A DNA stretch of 64,000 nucleotides from Mycobacterium conspicuum (GCF_010730195.1 NZ_AP022613.1:5270001-5334000); one strand, 5' to 3'; shown: positions 24,654 to 36,750, numbered from the stretch's first letter. A program made the numbers and translations. The notes: generated by a model from the sequence alone, not told the origin.

Positions 24654-25834
24654 ACCATCGTGTCGCCGGGCGGCAGCCCGAACTCGTTGTTCCCGAAGAT
24701 CTGGTAGGCCCGCTCCGGGTCGTTGGCCGCGTGCACCCGCCCGGCGTGCGCGTCGCGCCAGAAGCGTTGCACCGGTTGATCATTCATCAACGCGGTGGCA
24801 CCGGCCGCCTCGAACAGCCGGTCGATCGAGGCGATGGCGCGTGCGGTGGCACGCACCTGGTCGCGCCGCGCACGGGCGCGCAGCTCGAACGGGATCTCCT
24901 TGCCGGCACTCAACAGCGCGTACTCGTCGGCCACGTTGCCGGACAGCTGACGCCAGGCGGCGTCGATGTCGCTGGCGGCCTCGGCGATGCGGACCTTGGC
25001 GAACGGGTCGTCCTTGGCCTTTTCGCCGGCGAACGCCGCGCGCACCCGCTTGCCCTGATGCTCCACATGCGCGTCGTATGCGCCGTAGGCCATGCCGACG
25101 ATGGGCGCCGAGATCGTGGTGGGATGCATTGTGCCCCAAGGCATCTTGTAGACGGGGGCGGTGTTGGTCTGATAGCCGCCGGCGGTGCCGTCGTTCATCG
25201 CCTTGTAGGACAGGAACCGGTGCCGGGGCACGAAGACGTCCTTGACGACGACGGTGTTGCTGCCGGTGCCGCGCAGGCCGACCACATGCCACACGTCATC
25301 GATGCGGTACTCGCTGCGCGGGATCAAAAAGCTGCCGAAGTCCACCGGCCGTCCGTCCTTGATCACCGGACCGCCGAGGAAGGCCCACGTCGCGTGGTCG
25401 CACCCCGACGACCAGTTCCACGAACCGTTGACCAAATAGCCGCCGTCGCACACGACGCCCGCACCCATCGGGGCGTACGACGACGAGATCCGGGTGTGAG
25501 TGTCCTCGCCCCACACCTCCTCCTGCGCGCGCTGGTCGAACAGGGCCAGGTGCCAGTTGTGCACGCCGATGATCGAGCTGACCCAACCGGTGGAACCGCA
25601 CGCGCTGGCCAGCCGGCGCGCCGCCTCGTAGAACAGGGTGGGATCGCACTGCAGGCCGCCCCACTGCTCGGGTTGCAGCAGGGTGAAGAAGCCGGCCTCG
25701 TCGAGTTCGGCGACCGTCTCGTCGGGCAGGCGGCGCAGGTCCTCCGTCGCCTGAGCGCGCTCGCGGATCCGCGGCAGCAGATCGTCGATGGCGGCTAACA
25801 CCGATTGCGCGTCGCGCTGTTGAATGGACGTCAC
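24650..25834 (-). CDS. hsaA: HsaA, oxygenase of the flavin-dependent 3-HSA monooxygenase
   Basis: 394 residues, the size of M. tuberculosis HsaA. Acyl-CoA dehydrogenase-like flavin monooxygenase (group D): GFFTLLQPEQWGGLQCDPTL, VNGSWNWSSGCDHATWAFLGG, WHVVGLRGTGSNTVVVKDVFVP, and the C-terminal NEFGLPPGDTMV. It hydroxylates 3-HSA to the catechol 3,4-DHSA using reduced flavin from HsaB. GTG 25834 is preceded at good distance by GAGGAGG. First gene of hsaADCB, divergent from kshB, with two KstR-type sites between. Confidence 0.96.
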   Translation of the reverse strand: MTSIQQRDAQSVLAAIDDLLPRIRERAQATEDLRRLPDETVAELDEAGFFTLLQPEQWGGLQCDPTLFYEAARRLASACGSTGWVSSIIGVHNWHLALFDQRAQEEVWGEDTHTRISSSYAPMGAGVVCDGGYLVNGSWNWSSGCDHATWAFLGGPVIKDGRPVDFGSFLIPRSEYRIDDVWHVVGLRGTGSNTVVVKDVFVPRHRFLSYKAMNDGTAGGYQTNTAPVYKMPWGTMHPTTISAPIVGMAYGAYDAHVEHQGKRVRAAFAGEKAKDDPFAKVRIAEAASDIDAAWRQLSGNVADEYALLSAGKEIPFELRARARRDQVRATARAIASIDRLFEAAGATALMNDQPVQRFWRDAHAGRVHAANDPERAYQIFGNNEFGLPPGDTMV

Positions 25835-25884
25835 GTGCCGTTGCCTCCTCGGCCAAAGAACGATGCCTATTTAACACAGAAGAC

Positions 25885-25898
25885 TAGAACACGTTCCG
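25885..25898. promoter_or_regulatory. KstR operator, hsaA side
   Basis: TAGAACACGTTCCG agrees with the KstR palindrome except for the last base. It lies 50 bp upstream of the hsaA start. Confidence 0.75.
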
Positions 25899-25952
25899 AT
25901 TTGTGTCGAGCAGGGTATTCCTGCGGCTGGTAGCGATACGTATTGGGTTTTC

Positions 25953-25966
25953 TGTAACATGTTCTA
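25953..25966. promoter_or_regulatory. KstR operator, kshB side
   Basis: TGTAACATGTTCTA fits T-NN-AAC-NN-GTT-NN-A. It lies 26 bp upstream of the kshB GTG and 68 bp from the hsaA-side site. Confidence 0.78.
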
Positions 25967-25992
25967 GTTCCGCCGGATCAGAAAGGATGGGC

Positions 25993-27060
25993 GTGACCGA
26001 GGCAGATCTGGACGAGCCGCTCGGCGACCATGTCCTGGAGCTGCAGATCGCGGACGTCGTCGCCGAGACCGACGATGCGCGCTCGCTGGTGTTCGCGGCA
26101 CCCGACGGTGCCGACATCCCCGCCGAGCGGTTGCGGTACGCCCCCGGCCAGTTTTTGACCCTGCGCATCCCCAGCGAGCGCACCGGCTCGGTGGCGCGCT
26201 GCTATTCGCTGTGCAGCTCGCCGTTCACCGACGACGCGCTGACCGTCACGGTGAAACGCACCGCGGACGGCTACGGGTCCAACTGGTTGTGCGACCACGC
26301 CCATGCCGGCATGCGAATCCATGTGCTGGCGCCGTCGGGCAACTTCGTGCCCCGCACGCTCGACGACAACTTCCTGTTGCTGGCCGCCGGCAGCGGGATC
26401 ACGCCGATCATGTCGATCTGCAAATCGGCGCTGTCCGAGGGCAGCGGGCAGGTCGCCCTGGTGTACGCCAACCGCGACGACCGCTCGGTGATTTTCGCCG
26501 ACGCGCTGCGCGACCTGGCCGCCAAGTACCCCGACCGGCTGACGGTGCTGCACTGGCTGGAGTCGCTGCAGGGACTGCCCAGCGCGACGGCCCTGGCTGC
26601 GCTGGCCGCGCCCTACACCGACCGGCCCGCCTACATCTGCGGCCCCGGGCCCTTCATGGAGGCGGCGCGCGTTGCGCTGGAAACGCTCAAAGTGCCTGCG
26701 GCCCAAGTGCATATCGAGGTGTTCAAGTCGCTGGACTCGGATCCGTTCGCGGCGGTGAAGATCGAGGACAGCGGTGACGAGCCGCCCGCCACCGCCGTGG
26801 TGGAGTTGGACGGCGAGACCCACACTGTGTCGTGGCCGCGCAACGCCAAGCTGCTGGACGTGCTGCTGGCCAAGGGTCTTGATGCGCCGTTCTCCTGCCG
26901 CGAGGGCCACTGCGGTGCGTGTGCCTGCACGCTGCGCGCCGGCAAAGTGAGCATGGAAGTCAACGACGTGCTCGAGCAGCAGGACCTCGACGACGGGCTG
27001 ATCCTGGCCTGCCAGTCGCATCCCGAAACCGATTCGGTGGAAGTCACTTACGACGAGTAG
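25993..27060 (+). CDS. kshB: KshB, reductase of 3-ketosteroid 9-alpha-hydroxylase
   Basis: 355 residues from GTG 25993, six bases after AAGGA; an ATG two codons earlier overlaps that site and is less likely. The order is an FAD-binding barrel (RCYSLCSSPFTDDALTVTVKR), an NAD domain (LLLAAGSGITPIMSICKSAL, YICGPGPFMEAAR), and a C-terminal plant-type [2Fe-2S] domain with cysteines in SCREGHCGACACTLRAGKV and LACQSHP. It passes electrons from NADH to the Rieske oxygenase KshA, encoded elsewhere, to open ring B. In M. tuberculosis Rv3572 follows directly; here a PE_PGRS gene intervenes. Confidence 0.95.
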   Translation: MTEADLDEPLGDHVLELQIADVVAETDDARSLVFAAPDGADIPAERLRYAPGQFLTLRIPSERTGSVARCYSLCSSPFTDDALTVTVKRTADGYGSNWLCDHAHAGMRIHVLAPSGNFVPRTLDDNFLLLAAGSGITPIMSICKSALSEGSGQVALVYANRDDRSVIFADALRDLAAKYPDRLTVLHWLESLQGLPSATALAALAAPYTDRPAYICGPGPFMEAARVALETLKVPAAQVHIEVFKSLDSDPFAAVKIEDSGDEPPATAVVELDGETHTVSWPRNAKLLDVLLAKGLDAPFSCREGHCGACACTLRAGKVSMEVNDVLEQQDLDDGLILACQSHPETDSVEVTYDE

Positions 27061-27229
27061 TTGGGATCCTTGGTCGGGCTGGCGCCGTATTGGCTGACGT
27101 GACGTCGGCATGACAGCAAAGTGAGCAAGTTCGGCAATCGCAGTATTTTCCGATTCCAAATCTGTAGCGTTCGGCGCACCGTTCGACGATTTCCCGCGCG
27201 CCCTTTCCAGCCCACTTTGGGGGTCCTTG

Positions 27230-30200
27230 ATGTCTTCGTATGTATTGGTGACTCCTGAAGCCCTGTCGGCTGCGGCGTCGGACCTGTCCGGAATCGGGGC
27301 GGCCATCAGGGGCGCCACCTCCGCGGCGTCGACCCCGACGACGGGGATCATGGCGGCCGCGCAAGACGAGGTGTCGGCGGCGATCGCGAAACTGTTCGGC
27401 GCCTACGGCCAGAACTTTCAGGCGCTCAGCGCGCAGTCCACGTCGTTTCACGATCGATTCGTGGCCGCGTTCCGTGAGGGTGAGGCCGCCTACGCGCGCA
27501 CCGAAAACGGAAACGCCACGCCGCTGCAGGTCCTGGAAAACGACGTGATGGGGGTTGTCAATACGCCCACCGAGCTGTTGCTGAACCGCCCGCTTATCGG
27601 CGACGGCGCCGACGGGGCGCCCGGCACCGGGCGGGCCGGCGGGGACGGCGGGATCCTCAGCGGCAACGGCGGCAACGGCGGGTCGGGCGCGGCCGGGCAG
27701 GCCGGCGGGGCCGGCGGGTCGGCGGGTCTGCGCGGCCGCGGCGGCAACGGCGGGGCCGGCGGGCGGCGACGACGCCGGGCGGCAACGGCGGGCCGGTGGC
27801 GCCGGCGGCGACGGCGGAACGGCCAGCGGGTCGGCGGCTCGGGCGGGGCCGGCGGAGCGGCGCGGCCGGCGCGGCCGCCGGCCGGCGGGGCGGCGGCCCC
27901 GGCGGCGCGGGCGGTCGCTCGTTCGGGCTCGGCGCCGCGGCCGGGCACGGCGGTGTGGGCGGGGACGGCGGGGCCGGGGGCGCGGGTGCGATCGGCCAGG
28001 CCGGCGGCGCCGGCGGGACCGGCGGCGACGGCGGTGCGGGTGGCCACGCCAGCGGTGCGCTGGCCACCAGCGGCAGCGGCGGTGTCGGCGGCAACGGCGG
28101 CCTGGGCGGCAACGGCGGCGACGGTGCCACCGGCGTCAACAGCGCCGGAGGCAACGGCTCGGCCGGCGGCGCCGGCGGCAACGCCGGGGCCGGCGGCGCG
28201 GCGGGCGGCAGCGGGGCCAATGCGGGTGCCTTCGGCACCGCCGGCAATGGCGGCGACGGCGGCAGCGGCGGGGCCGGCGCCGACGGCGCGACAGGCGCCA
28301 CCGCCGGCGCCGACGGGGCCGCCGGCTTCGCGGGCGGCAACGGCGGCGCCGGCGGTGTGGGCGGCAACTCCGGGACCGGCGGCACCGCGGGCAGCGGCGG
28401 GCTTGGCGGCAGCGGCGGCGGCGGCGCGGCGCCGGCGCTGACGTCGGCAGCAGCAACGGCGGCAACGGCGGCGCCGGCGGGCATGGCGGTAACGCCTCGG
28501 CCGGCGGGGCGGCGGGCATCGGCGGCGCGGCGGGCACCGCGGCGGCGCCGGGACGGCGGCGCCGGCGGCGGCAACGGCGGACGGTTGGCGGGCGACGGGC
28601 GGCGGCAACGGCGGCAACGGCGGCAACGGGAGCGGAACCACGGCAGTGGCGGCAACGGCGGCACCGGCGGCAAGGCGGTGGCAACGGGCGGCGGCAACGG
28701 CGGCGGGCGGCAACGGCGGTGCCGGCGGCACCGGCGGGGCCGGCGGCCACGGCACCGACGGCAACGCTCTGTTGATCGGCGACAACGGCGGCGCGGGCGG
28801 GATCGGCGGCACCGGTGGCAACGGCGGCAACTCGGGAGCCGGCGGCACCAACGGGGCCAGCGGCGGCGGCGGCAACGGCGGCGACGGCGGCAGTGGCGGC
28901 GACTCCACCAGCACCAGCGGTGTCGGCGGCCTCGCCGGAGCCGGCGGCAACGGCGGTGACGGCGGAGGTGCCGGCCACGCCGGAAGCGGCGGCGCGCAAA
29001 GCGCGGTGGGCGGCGCCGGCGGCAACGGCGGCAGCGGCGGCAACGCCGGCAATGGGCAACAAAACGCGGGAGTTACCGGCAGCAACGGCGGCGACGGCGG
29101 CAACGGCGGCAGCGGCGGCATTGGCGACGTCGCCGAAACCGGGGGCAACGGCGGCGCCGGCGGCAACGGCGGCACCGGCGGCACCTGGACAGGCGGCGGA
29201 ATCCCGAATGCTGGGCCTGCCGCCAACGGCGGCCCCGGCGGGGCCGGGGGCAACGGAGGCAACGGCGGGGCCAGCACCGGTGCGCTGACCACCGACACCG
29301 GCGGCGCGGGCGGCAGCGGTGGCTCGGGCGGCGCCGGCGGCACGGGCATGACCGGCGTCGATGGCGGCGCGCCAGGCACGGGCGGCAACGGCGGAGCCGG
29401 CGGCAACGGCGGGGCCGGCGGGACCGCGGGGCACGACGACGGCACCCCCTTCGAGGACATCGGTCACGGCGGCGCCGGCGGCAATGCCGGCAGCGGCGGC
29501 GCCGGCGGCACCGGCGGCGGCACCGGCACCAGCGGCCTCACCGGCGCCAACGGCGGCAACGGTGGCGCGGGCGGCACCGGCGGCGCGGCCGGCAACGGCA
29601 CGGAGCTCGGCACCACCGGTGCCGGCGGCGACGGCGGCACCGGCGGCGGCGCCGGCGACGCCGGCGCGGGCGGCGGCACCGGCGGGGCCGGCGGCGCGGC
29701 GGCGACGGCGGGCTGGCCATCGGCGCGCAGGCGGGCAACGCCGGCAACGGCGGCACCGGCGGTAATGGCGGGGACGGCGCCGTCGGCGCCGCTAACGGCG
29801 GGCGGGGCCGGTGGGGTCGGTGGCAACGGCGGCGGCGCCGGCACCCCCAGCACCGGTACCGGCGGCAACGCCGGCAGCGGCGGCGACGGTGGCAGCGGCG
29901 GCAACGCCGGGCCCGATCCCGGGACCGGCGGCACCACCGCTCCAGCGGGCGGCAATGGCGGTAACGGCGGCTCCGCCGGCATCGCCGGCACCGGCTTCAA
30001 CACCGGCAGCGACGGCAACGGCGGCAACGGCGGCAACGGCGGGAACGGGGCCGACGGCAACGACGGCACCGTCGCGCCCACCGGCGACAAGGGCGGCGCC
30101 GGCGGAGCGGGCGGCGACGGCGGTGTCGGCCGGGTCAGCGGGGCCGGCGGCGACGGCGGCAACGGGGGCGCCGGTGGCGCCGGAAAGGCGGGAACCGGCG

Positions 30201-33200
30201 GCACCGCACCCGGGGACGGCGGCGCCGGTGGGGTCGGCGGCACCGGCGGAATCGGCGGCGCCGCCATCAACCGCGGCACCGCGGGCGCCGGCGGCGCGGG
30301 CGGCAACGGCGGGATTGGCGGCGGCGGCGGCAACGCCGCTGCGGGCTCCACCTTCACCAGCGGCGCCGGCGGAGCCGGCGGGTCCGGCGGCTCCGGCGGT
30401 GACGGCGGCCGGGCCTTCCCCGTCGGGCCGGGCAATGTCGGCGGCGACGCGGGCAACGGAGGCAACGGCGGCGACGCCGGCGACGGCGGCACGGGCGGCG
30501 CCGCGGGTGGTGCCGGCGGCGTAGGCGGCAACGGCGGTACCGGCGGCAAACCCGGCGGCGGCTCCACCGAGGGCAACAACGGAACCGGCGGCAACGGCGG
30601 CAATGGCGGCGACGGCGGCGTCGGCGCGGCCGGCACCGCGGGCAACGGGGGCTTCGCCGGGGGCAACGGCGGCGCGGGCGGCTCGGGCGGTAACGGTGTG
30701 GCCGACGGCAACTTCGGCACCGGCGGCAACGCCGGCAATGGCGGCAATGGCGGCGACGGGGGCAACGCGGGTCCCGACTCCGGGGCCGGCGGCGGCACCG
30801 CTCCTGCCGGCGGCAACGGCGGCAACGGCGGCGACGCCGGCCGCGCCGGTTCCGGCGCCACCGCGGGCAACGGCGGCATCGGTGGCCACGGCGGTAACGG
30901 CGGCGACGGATCCGACGGCAATAGCGGCACCACCGCCCCCAACGGGGACAACGGCGGCGCCGGCGGCAAAGGCGGAAACGGCGGCGGCGGCGGTGCCACC
31001 GGCACCGGCGGCGACGCCGGCGCGGGCGGATCCGGCGGCTCCGGCGGCAACGGCGCCGCCGGCACCAGCACCACCGTGCCCGGCAACGGCGGCAACGGCG
31101 GCGCCGGCGGCAACGCCGGAACCGCGGGCACCGGCGCGACCGCGGGCGCCAGCAGCGTCGGCGGCAATGGCGGCAACGGCGGGGCTGGCGGCAGCGCCGT
31201 CACCGGCGGCGCCGGCGCCGCGGGCTTCGCCGGCGGCAATGGCGGGGCCGGCGGCGATGGCGGCGGTGCCACCGGCTCCGGCAGTGTCGGCGGCAACGGC
31301 GGCCTGGGCGGCGCGGGCGGTAGCGGCGGCGACGGCGGGTTCGACAACGGCGGCGCCAACCCCACCGCCCCGGCAGGCGGCGCGGGCGGTAATGGCGGCA
31401 ACGGCGGCAACGCCGGCAAGGGCGCCACCACCGGCAACGGCGGCGCCGGCGGCGCCGGCGGTGGGGGTGGCAACGGCGCCACCGGCAACACCGCGCCAAA
31501 CGGCAACGGCCGGGCGGGCGGCAGCGGTGGGTCCGGCGGTATCGGCGGCAACGGAGGCAACTCCGGCATCGGCGGCACCAACGGCGCAAGCGGTGCGGGC
31601 GGCACTGGCGGCGCCGGCGGGGCCGGTGGCAATGGTTCTGCCGTGACCACCGGCAGTGGCGGCGCTGGCGGTGCGGGCGGCAACGGCGGCGCCGCCGGCA
31701 CGGCCGGGAAGGGCGCTGGCGGCAAGTTGAGCGCAGACGGCGGCGCCGGAGGCGCGGGCGGCCTGGGTGGCAACGGCGGCAACGCCAGCAACGGCGGCAC
31801 CGGCGGTGCGGCGGGTGGCGCTGGCGGCAACGGCGGCAACGGCGGCGCCGGCGGCACCGGCGACGCCGCGGAGTCAGGCGGTGCGGGCGGCGCCGGCGGC
31901 AACGGCGGCGGCGGCAGCGACGCCGGCACGGCCCCGACCGGAGGCTCCGGCGGGGCCGCCGGCAACGGTGGCAATGGCGGCGACAGCAGGTACGGCGTCG
32001 TTGCGAACGCCGGCGGAGCCGGCGGGGCGGGCGGGACCGGCGGCGACGGCGGGACCGGCTTGACCGGGACCAGCAGCGTCGCTCCGGGCAACGGCGGCAG
32101 CGGCGGCGCCGGCGGCGTGGGCGGAAAGGGCGGCACCGTCGGCAACGGCGGCCTCGCGGGCGTCGGCGGCCAGGGCGGCACCGGTGGCGCCGGCGGCGAT
32201 GGCGGCAACGCGGCCCCCGGCTCAACCTTCACCAGCGGCGCGGGAGGCGCCGGCGGCAGCGGTGGGACGGGCGGTGGCGGCGGCAACGCGTTCGCCGTCG
32301 GCCCCGGCAACACCGGCGGCAACGCGGGCAACGGTGGTAACGGCGGCGTCGGCGGCAACGGCGGCACGGGCGCCGCCGCCGGCGGCGACGGCGGGGTAGG
32401 CGGTGACGCCGGAGACGCCGGCGTCGCGGGCACCGGCGCAACTCCGGGCAGCGGCGGTACGGGCGGGACGGGCGGCAACGGCGGTGCGGGCGGCAACGGC
32501 AACGTGGTCGGCGCCGCCGGCAGCGTCGGCTACGCCGGCGGCGACGGCGGGGCCGGGGGCAACGGCGGCAACGCCACCGGCGCCGGCAGCGTCGGCGGCA
32601 CCGCGGGCAGCGGCGGCAACGGCGGCAGCGGCGGCAACGGCGGGGCGGACACCGGCACGGGCGGGACCGCCGCCCTGCCGGCGGCGCGGGCGGCGACGGC
32701 GGCGACGCCGGTCACGCCGGCACCGGCGCCACCGCGGGCGCCGGCGGTAGCGGCGGCAACGGCGGGGCCGGCGGCAACGGCGCGATCGGCAACGCGGGCA
32801 CCGCCGGGAACCCGGGCGACAGCGGCGGCAGCGGCGGGGCGGGCGGCAACGGCGGGGCCGCGACCGGCACCGGCAGTGTCGGCGGCGACGGCGGCACCGG
32901 CGGCGCCGGCGGCAAGGGCGGAGACGGCGGCTTCCGCGACGTCGGCCAGACCGGCGGCAACGGCGGGGCCGGCGGCAACGGCGGCGCCGGCGGCAGCGGC
33001 GGCAACGCCAGCGGCACCGGCAGTATTGGCGGCGACGCCGGCGACGGCGGCAACGCCGGCAACGGCGGCAACGGCGGTCCCGACATCAACCGCAACGGCT
33101 CCGCCACCGCCCCGAACGGCGGCGCCGGCGGCAACGGCGGCGACGCGGGCCGGGCGGGCACCGGCACTGGTACCGGCTCCAACGCGGGCGCCGGCGGCTT

Positions 33201-36200
33201 TGGCGGCAACGGCGGTGACGGCGGCACCGGCAGCATCGGCAACAACGCCCTCGCCCCCGGGCGCACCGGCGACAACGGCGGCAACGGCGGGGCTGGGGGC
33301 AACGGCGGGAACGGCGGCGCCACCGGCACCGGCGGCAACGCCGGCAACGGCGGCAACGGCGGCACCGGCGCCAACGGCGGGACAGACACCGGAACCGGCG
33401 CCGCCACCGCCCCGAACGCCGGCAACGGCGGCAACGGCGGCGACGCCGGACGCGCCGGCACGGGTGCCACGGCAGGCAACGGGGGCGCCGGCGGGAACGG
33501 CGGCGACGGCGGCGACGGCACCAAGGGCAACGTCGGCGCTGACGGCAGCGTCGGCGACAACGGCGGCAACGGTGGCCGCGGCGGCAACGGCGGTAACGCG
33601 ACCGGCGCCGGCGGCGTGGGCGGAGACGCCGGTGACGGTGGCAGCGGCGGCGCCGGCGGCAACGGCGGCGCCGACACCGGAACCGGCAACGCCACCGCGC
33701 CTGCCGGCGGCAACGGCGGCGCCGGCGGTAACGCCGGCCAGTCCGGCACCGGCGCCACCACCGGCAGCGGCGGCAGCGGCGGCAATGGCGGGATCGGCGG
33801 CGACGGCGCCGACGGCAACCCCGGTGACATCGGCGCCAACGGCGACAACGGCGGCAAGGGCGGCGCCGGCGGCTCGGGTGGTCAAGCCACCGGCCCGGGC
33901 AGCGTCGGCGGCAACGGCGGCGCCGGCGGCAACGGCGGTGCCGGCGGTAACGGCGGCACCGACACGGGCAACGGCGGCAGCACCGCCCCGTCCGCCGGCA
34001 GTGGCGGCAACGGCGGCAATGGCGGCAACGCCGGCACCGCGACCGGTACCGGCTCGAGGGCCGGCGACGGCGGCAATGGCGGCAGCGGCGGCAGCGGCGG
34101 AACCGGCAGCAACGGCAACGCCGCCACCGTCAACGGCCGCGGCGACAACGGCGGCGCCGGCGGCGCCGGCGGGATCGGCGGCACCGGCGGCAACTCCGGC
34201 GCCGGCGGCACCAACGGCGCCAGCGGCGCCGGCGGCAACGGCGGTGACGGCGGCACGGGTGGCGGCGGCATCTTCCCGGCCGGCGGCGACGGCGGCGCCG
34301 GCGGCAGCGGCGGCAATGGCGGTGCGGCCGGGACCGCCGGCAGTGGCGGCGCGTCCAGCCTGGCCGGCGGCGCCGGGGGCAGGGGCGGCAACGGCGGCAC
34401 CGGCGGAAGCGGCACCAACTACAGCGGCAGCTTCGCCGGCGGCGCCGGCGGCAACGGCGGCAACGGCGGCAACGGCGGCACCGGCGATCTCGCCGAGACC
34501 GCGGGCGTCGGCGGCAACGGCGGCAACGGCGGCGTCGGCGCCAGCGCGACAGGCAGCTTCGCCCCGCCCGGCAAGATCAACGGCGGCACGGGCGGAGCCG
34601 GCGGAAACGGCGGCACCGGCGGCGACAGCAAGGGCGGCATCTCCACCAACACCGGCGGAAATGGTGGCGCCGGCGGCACCGGCGGCGACGGCGGCAACGG
34701 CACGCCCGGCACCACCACCATCAAGCCCGGCGACGGCGGCAAGGGCGGCGCCGGCGGCAGGGCCGGTGCCGGCGGCGACGCCTACCGGGCCGGATCCACC
34801 AGCGGCCAGGCCGGCAATGGCGGTAACGGCGGCGACGCGGGCAACGGCGGCGCCGGCGGCGGCGCGGCCGCCGGCTCGGGCTTCGCCGGCGGCCTCGGCG
34901 GCGCCGGCGGCGTCGGCGGCAACGGCTCCGGCGGCGGCTACGGCGGCTCGACCGGCGCCGGCGGCAACGCCGGCAACGGCGGCAGTGGCGGCAACGGCGG
35001 CGCGGCCGGGGCCAGCGCCGGCAACATCGGCAGCGCTGGAGGCGCCGGCGGTCAGGGCGGTAGCGCCGGTCTGGTCGGCAACGGCGCCACCCCCGGCAAG
35101 GGCGGCATTGGTGGGGCCGGCGGCGACGGCGGCAACGGCAGCGACGGCGGCGCGGGCGTCGCGGGTGGCGGCGGCTTCATCGGCGGCAGCGGCGGGATCG
35201 GCGGCAACGGCGGCAACGCCGACGGCGCCGGCAGCGTGGGCGGCGCCGCGGGCAACGGCGGCAACGCGGGCAACGGCGGCGACGGCGGGGCCGACACCGG
35301 CACCGGCGGCACCACGGCCCCGGCCGGCGGTGACGGCGGCAGCGGCGGCGACGCCGGCAACCCCGGCACCGGGGCGACCGCGGGTGCCGGAGGGGTCGGC
35401 GGCAGCGGCGGGTCCGGTGGCAACGGCGCCGCCGGCAACCCGGGCGACGCCGGAAAGGCCGGCGATACCGGCGGCGCGGGCGGCAACGGCGGGGCCGGCG
35501 GCGACGCACTCGGCACCGGCAGCCTCAGCGGCAACGGTGGGGCCGGCGGCAACGGCGGCGCCGGCGGCAATGGCGGGGCCGACACCGGGTCGGGCAACAG
35601 CACGGCCCCGGCCGGCGGCGCCGGCGGCAAGGGCGGCGACGGCGGCAGGTCAGGCTTGTTCGCCGCAACCGCGGGCGACGGCGGGGCCGGCGGCGCCGGC
35701 GGCAACGGCGGCACCGGCAGCACGGGCGGCAACCTCACCGCCCCCGACTTCGCCGGCGACAACGGCGGTGCCGGCGGCGCTGGCGGCGGCGGCGGCGACG
35801 GCGGCGACTCGGCCGCCGGCGGCACCAACGGCGCCAGCGGAGCCGGCGGCAACGGCGGCAACGGCGGCAATGGCGGAAGCCCCGTCCGCGTCACCCAGGG
35901 CGGCCCCGGCGGCGCCGGCGGCAGCGGGGGCGCCGGGGGCAACGCCGGCACGGCCGGCACAGGCGGAAACACCAGCCTCGCCGGCGGCGCCGGCGGCAAC
36001 GGCGGCCAAGGCGGCAACGGCGGCAACGCCGCCGACAACACCAGCGCGGCGGGCGGCGCCGGCGGTAACGGCGGCCGCGGGGGCGCCGGCGGCAGAGGCG
36101 ATCTGACCGAAGCCGCCGGTAATGGCGGCGCCGGCGGCAACGGCGGCGTCGGCAGCAGCTACACGTTCGTGACGCCGCCCCCGTCACCGTTCGTCGGCGG

Positions 36201-36750
36201 CACCGGTGGGGCCGGCGGCAACGGCGGCACCGGCGGCCTCAGCACCGGCGGTACATCCACAAACATCGGCGGCACGGGCGGCACCGGCGGCAACGGCGGC
36301 GTCGGCGGCAATGGCAGTGCGGGTGCCGCCGGCGTCGCGCCCGGCACCGGCGGCACGGGGGGTGACGGCGGCAGCGCCGGAGCCGGTGGTGGCGCCGGCA
36401 CCGGCGGAACCGCCGGCAACGGCGGCATAGCCGGCACCGGCGGCGACGGGGGCAACGGCGGCAACGCCGCCGCGGGCTCGGGCTTCACCGGGGCCACCGG
36501 CGGCAGGGGCGGCGACGGCGGGGACGGCGGCCGCGGCGGCAATGCCAGCCCCGGCGGCACCGGCGGCAACGGCACCGAAGGCGGATTCGGCGGTGACGGC
36601 GGTCGAGGCGGCACCGGCAGCAACGGCGGCGAAGGGCTCGGCGGAAACATCGGCGGCAACGGCGCTCCTGGCGACCCGCACCTCGGAAACAACGGTGGGG
36701 CCGGCGGCGAAGGCGGCGTCGGCGGCAACGGTGGCCCCGGCGGCTCCTAG
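27230..36750 (+). pseudogene. Giant PE_PGRS family gene, reading frame interrupted
   Basis: ATG 27230 starts a clear PE domain of about 95 residues (MSSYVLVTPEALSAAASDL, LFGAYGQNFQALSAQ) and the usual linker (NRPLIGDGADGAPGTG). Then come some 9 kb of Gly-Gly-Ala/Asn repeats ending at TAG 36748-36750. The glycine-rich frame changes repeatedly: several shifts between about 27768 and 28710, a compensated pair near 29700 and 29805, and one near 32672. Long stretches 28710-29700, 29805-32670 and 32680-36750 are each fully open. If unbroken it would encode about 3,170 residues, larger than any M. tuberculosis PE_PGRS I know. PE proteins are ESX-secreted surface proteins. Either a decaying gene or a functional gene with assembly errors. 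Confidence 0.85.
27600..36740 (+). repeat. PGRS repeat tract with higher-order modules
   Basis: GGCGGCAACGGCGG-type short repeats on which longer modules are superimposed. A DTGxGxxTAPAGG module recurs near 29920, 30780, 32650, 33380, 33670, 33960, 35290 and 35580. A TNGASG module is followed about 280 bp later by GD-x-x-E-x-x-G at roughly 28850/29125, 31580/31860, 34200/34490 and 35825/36095. An FTSGAGGAGGSGG...VGPGN block occurs near 30355 and again near 32228. These point to segmental duplication within the gene. Confidence 0.75.

Noticed and set aside
29464..32502. Very long proline-rich open frame on the minus strand of the PE_PGRS tract
   Set aside because: It is the antisense of GGC/GCC repeats, which lack stop codons in several frames; no start context or domain.
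27600..36740. CRISPR-like regularity of repeats
   Set aside because: Repeats are short, imperfect and coding (Gly-Gly-X); there are no conserved direct repeats with unique spacers and no cas genes.
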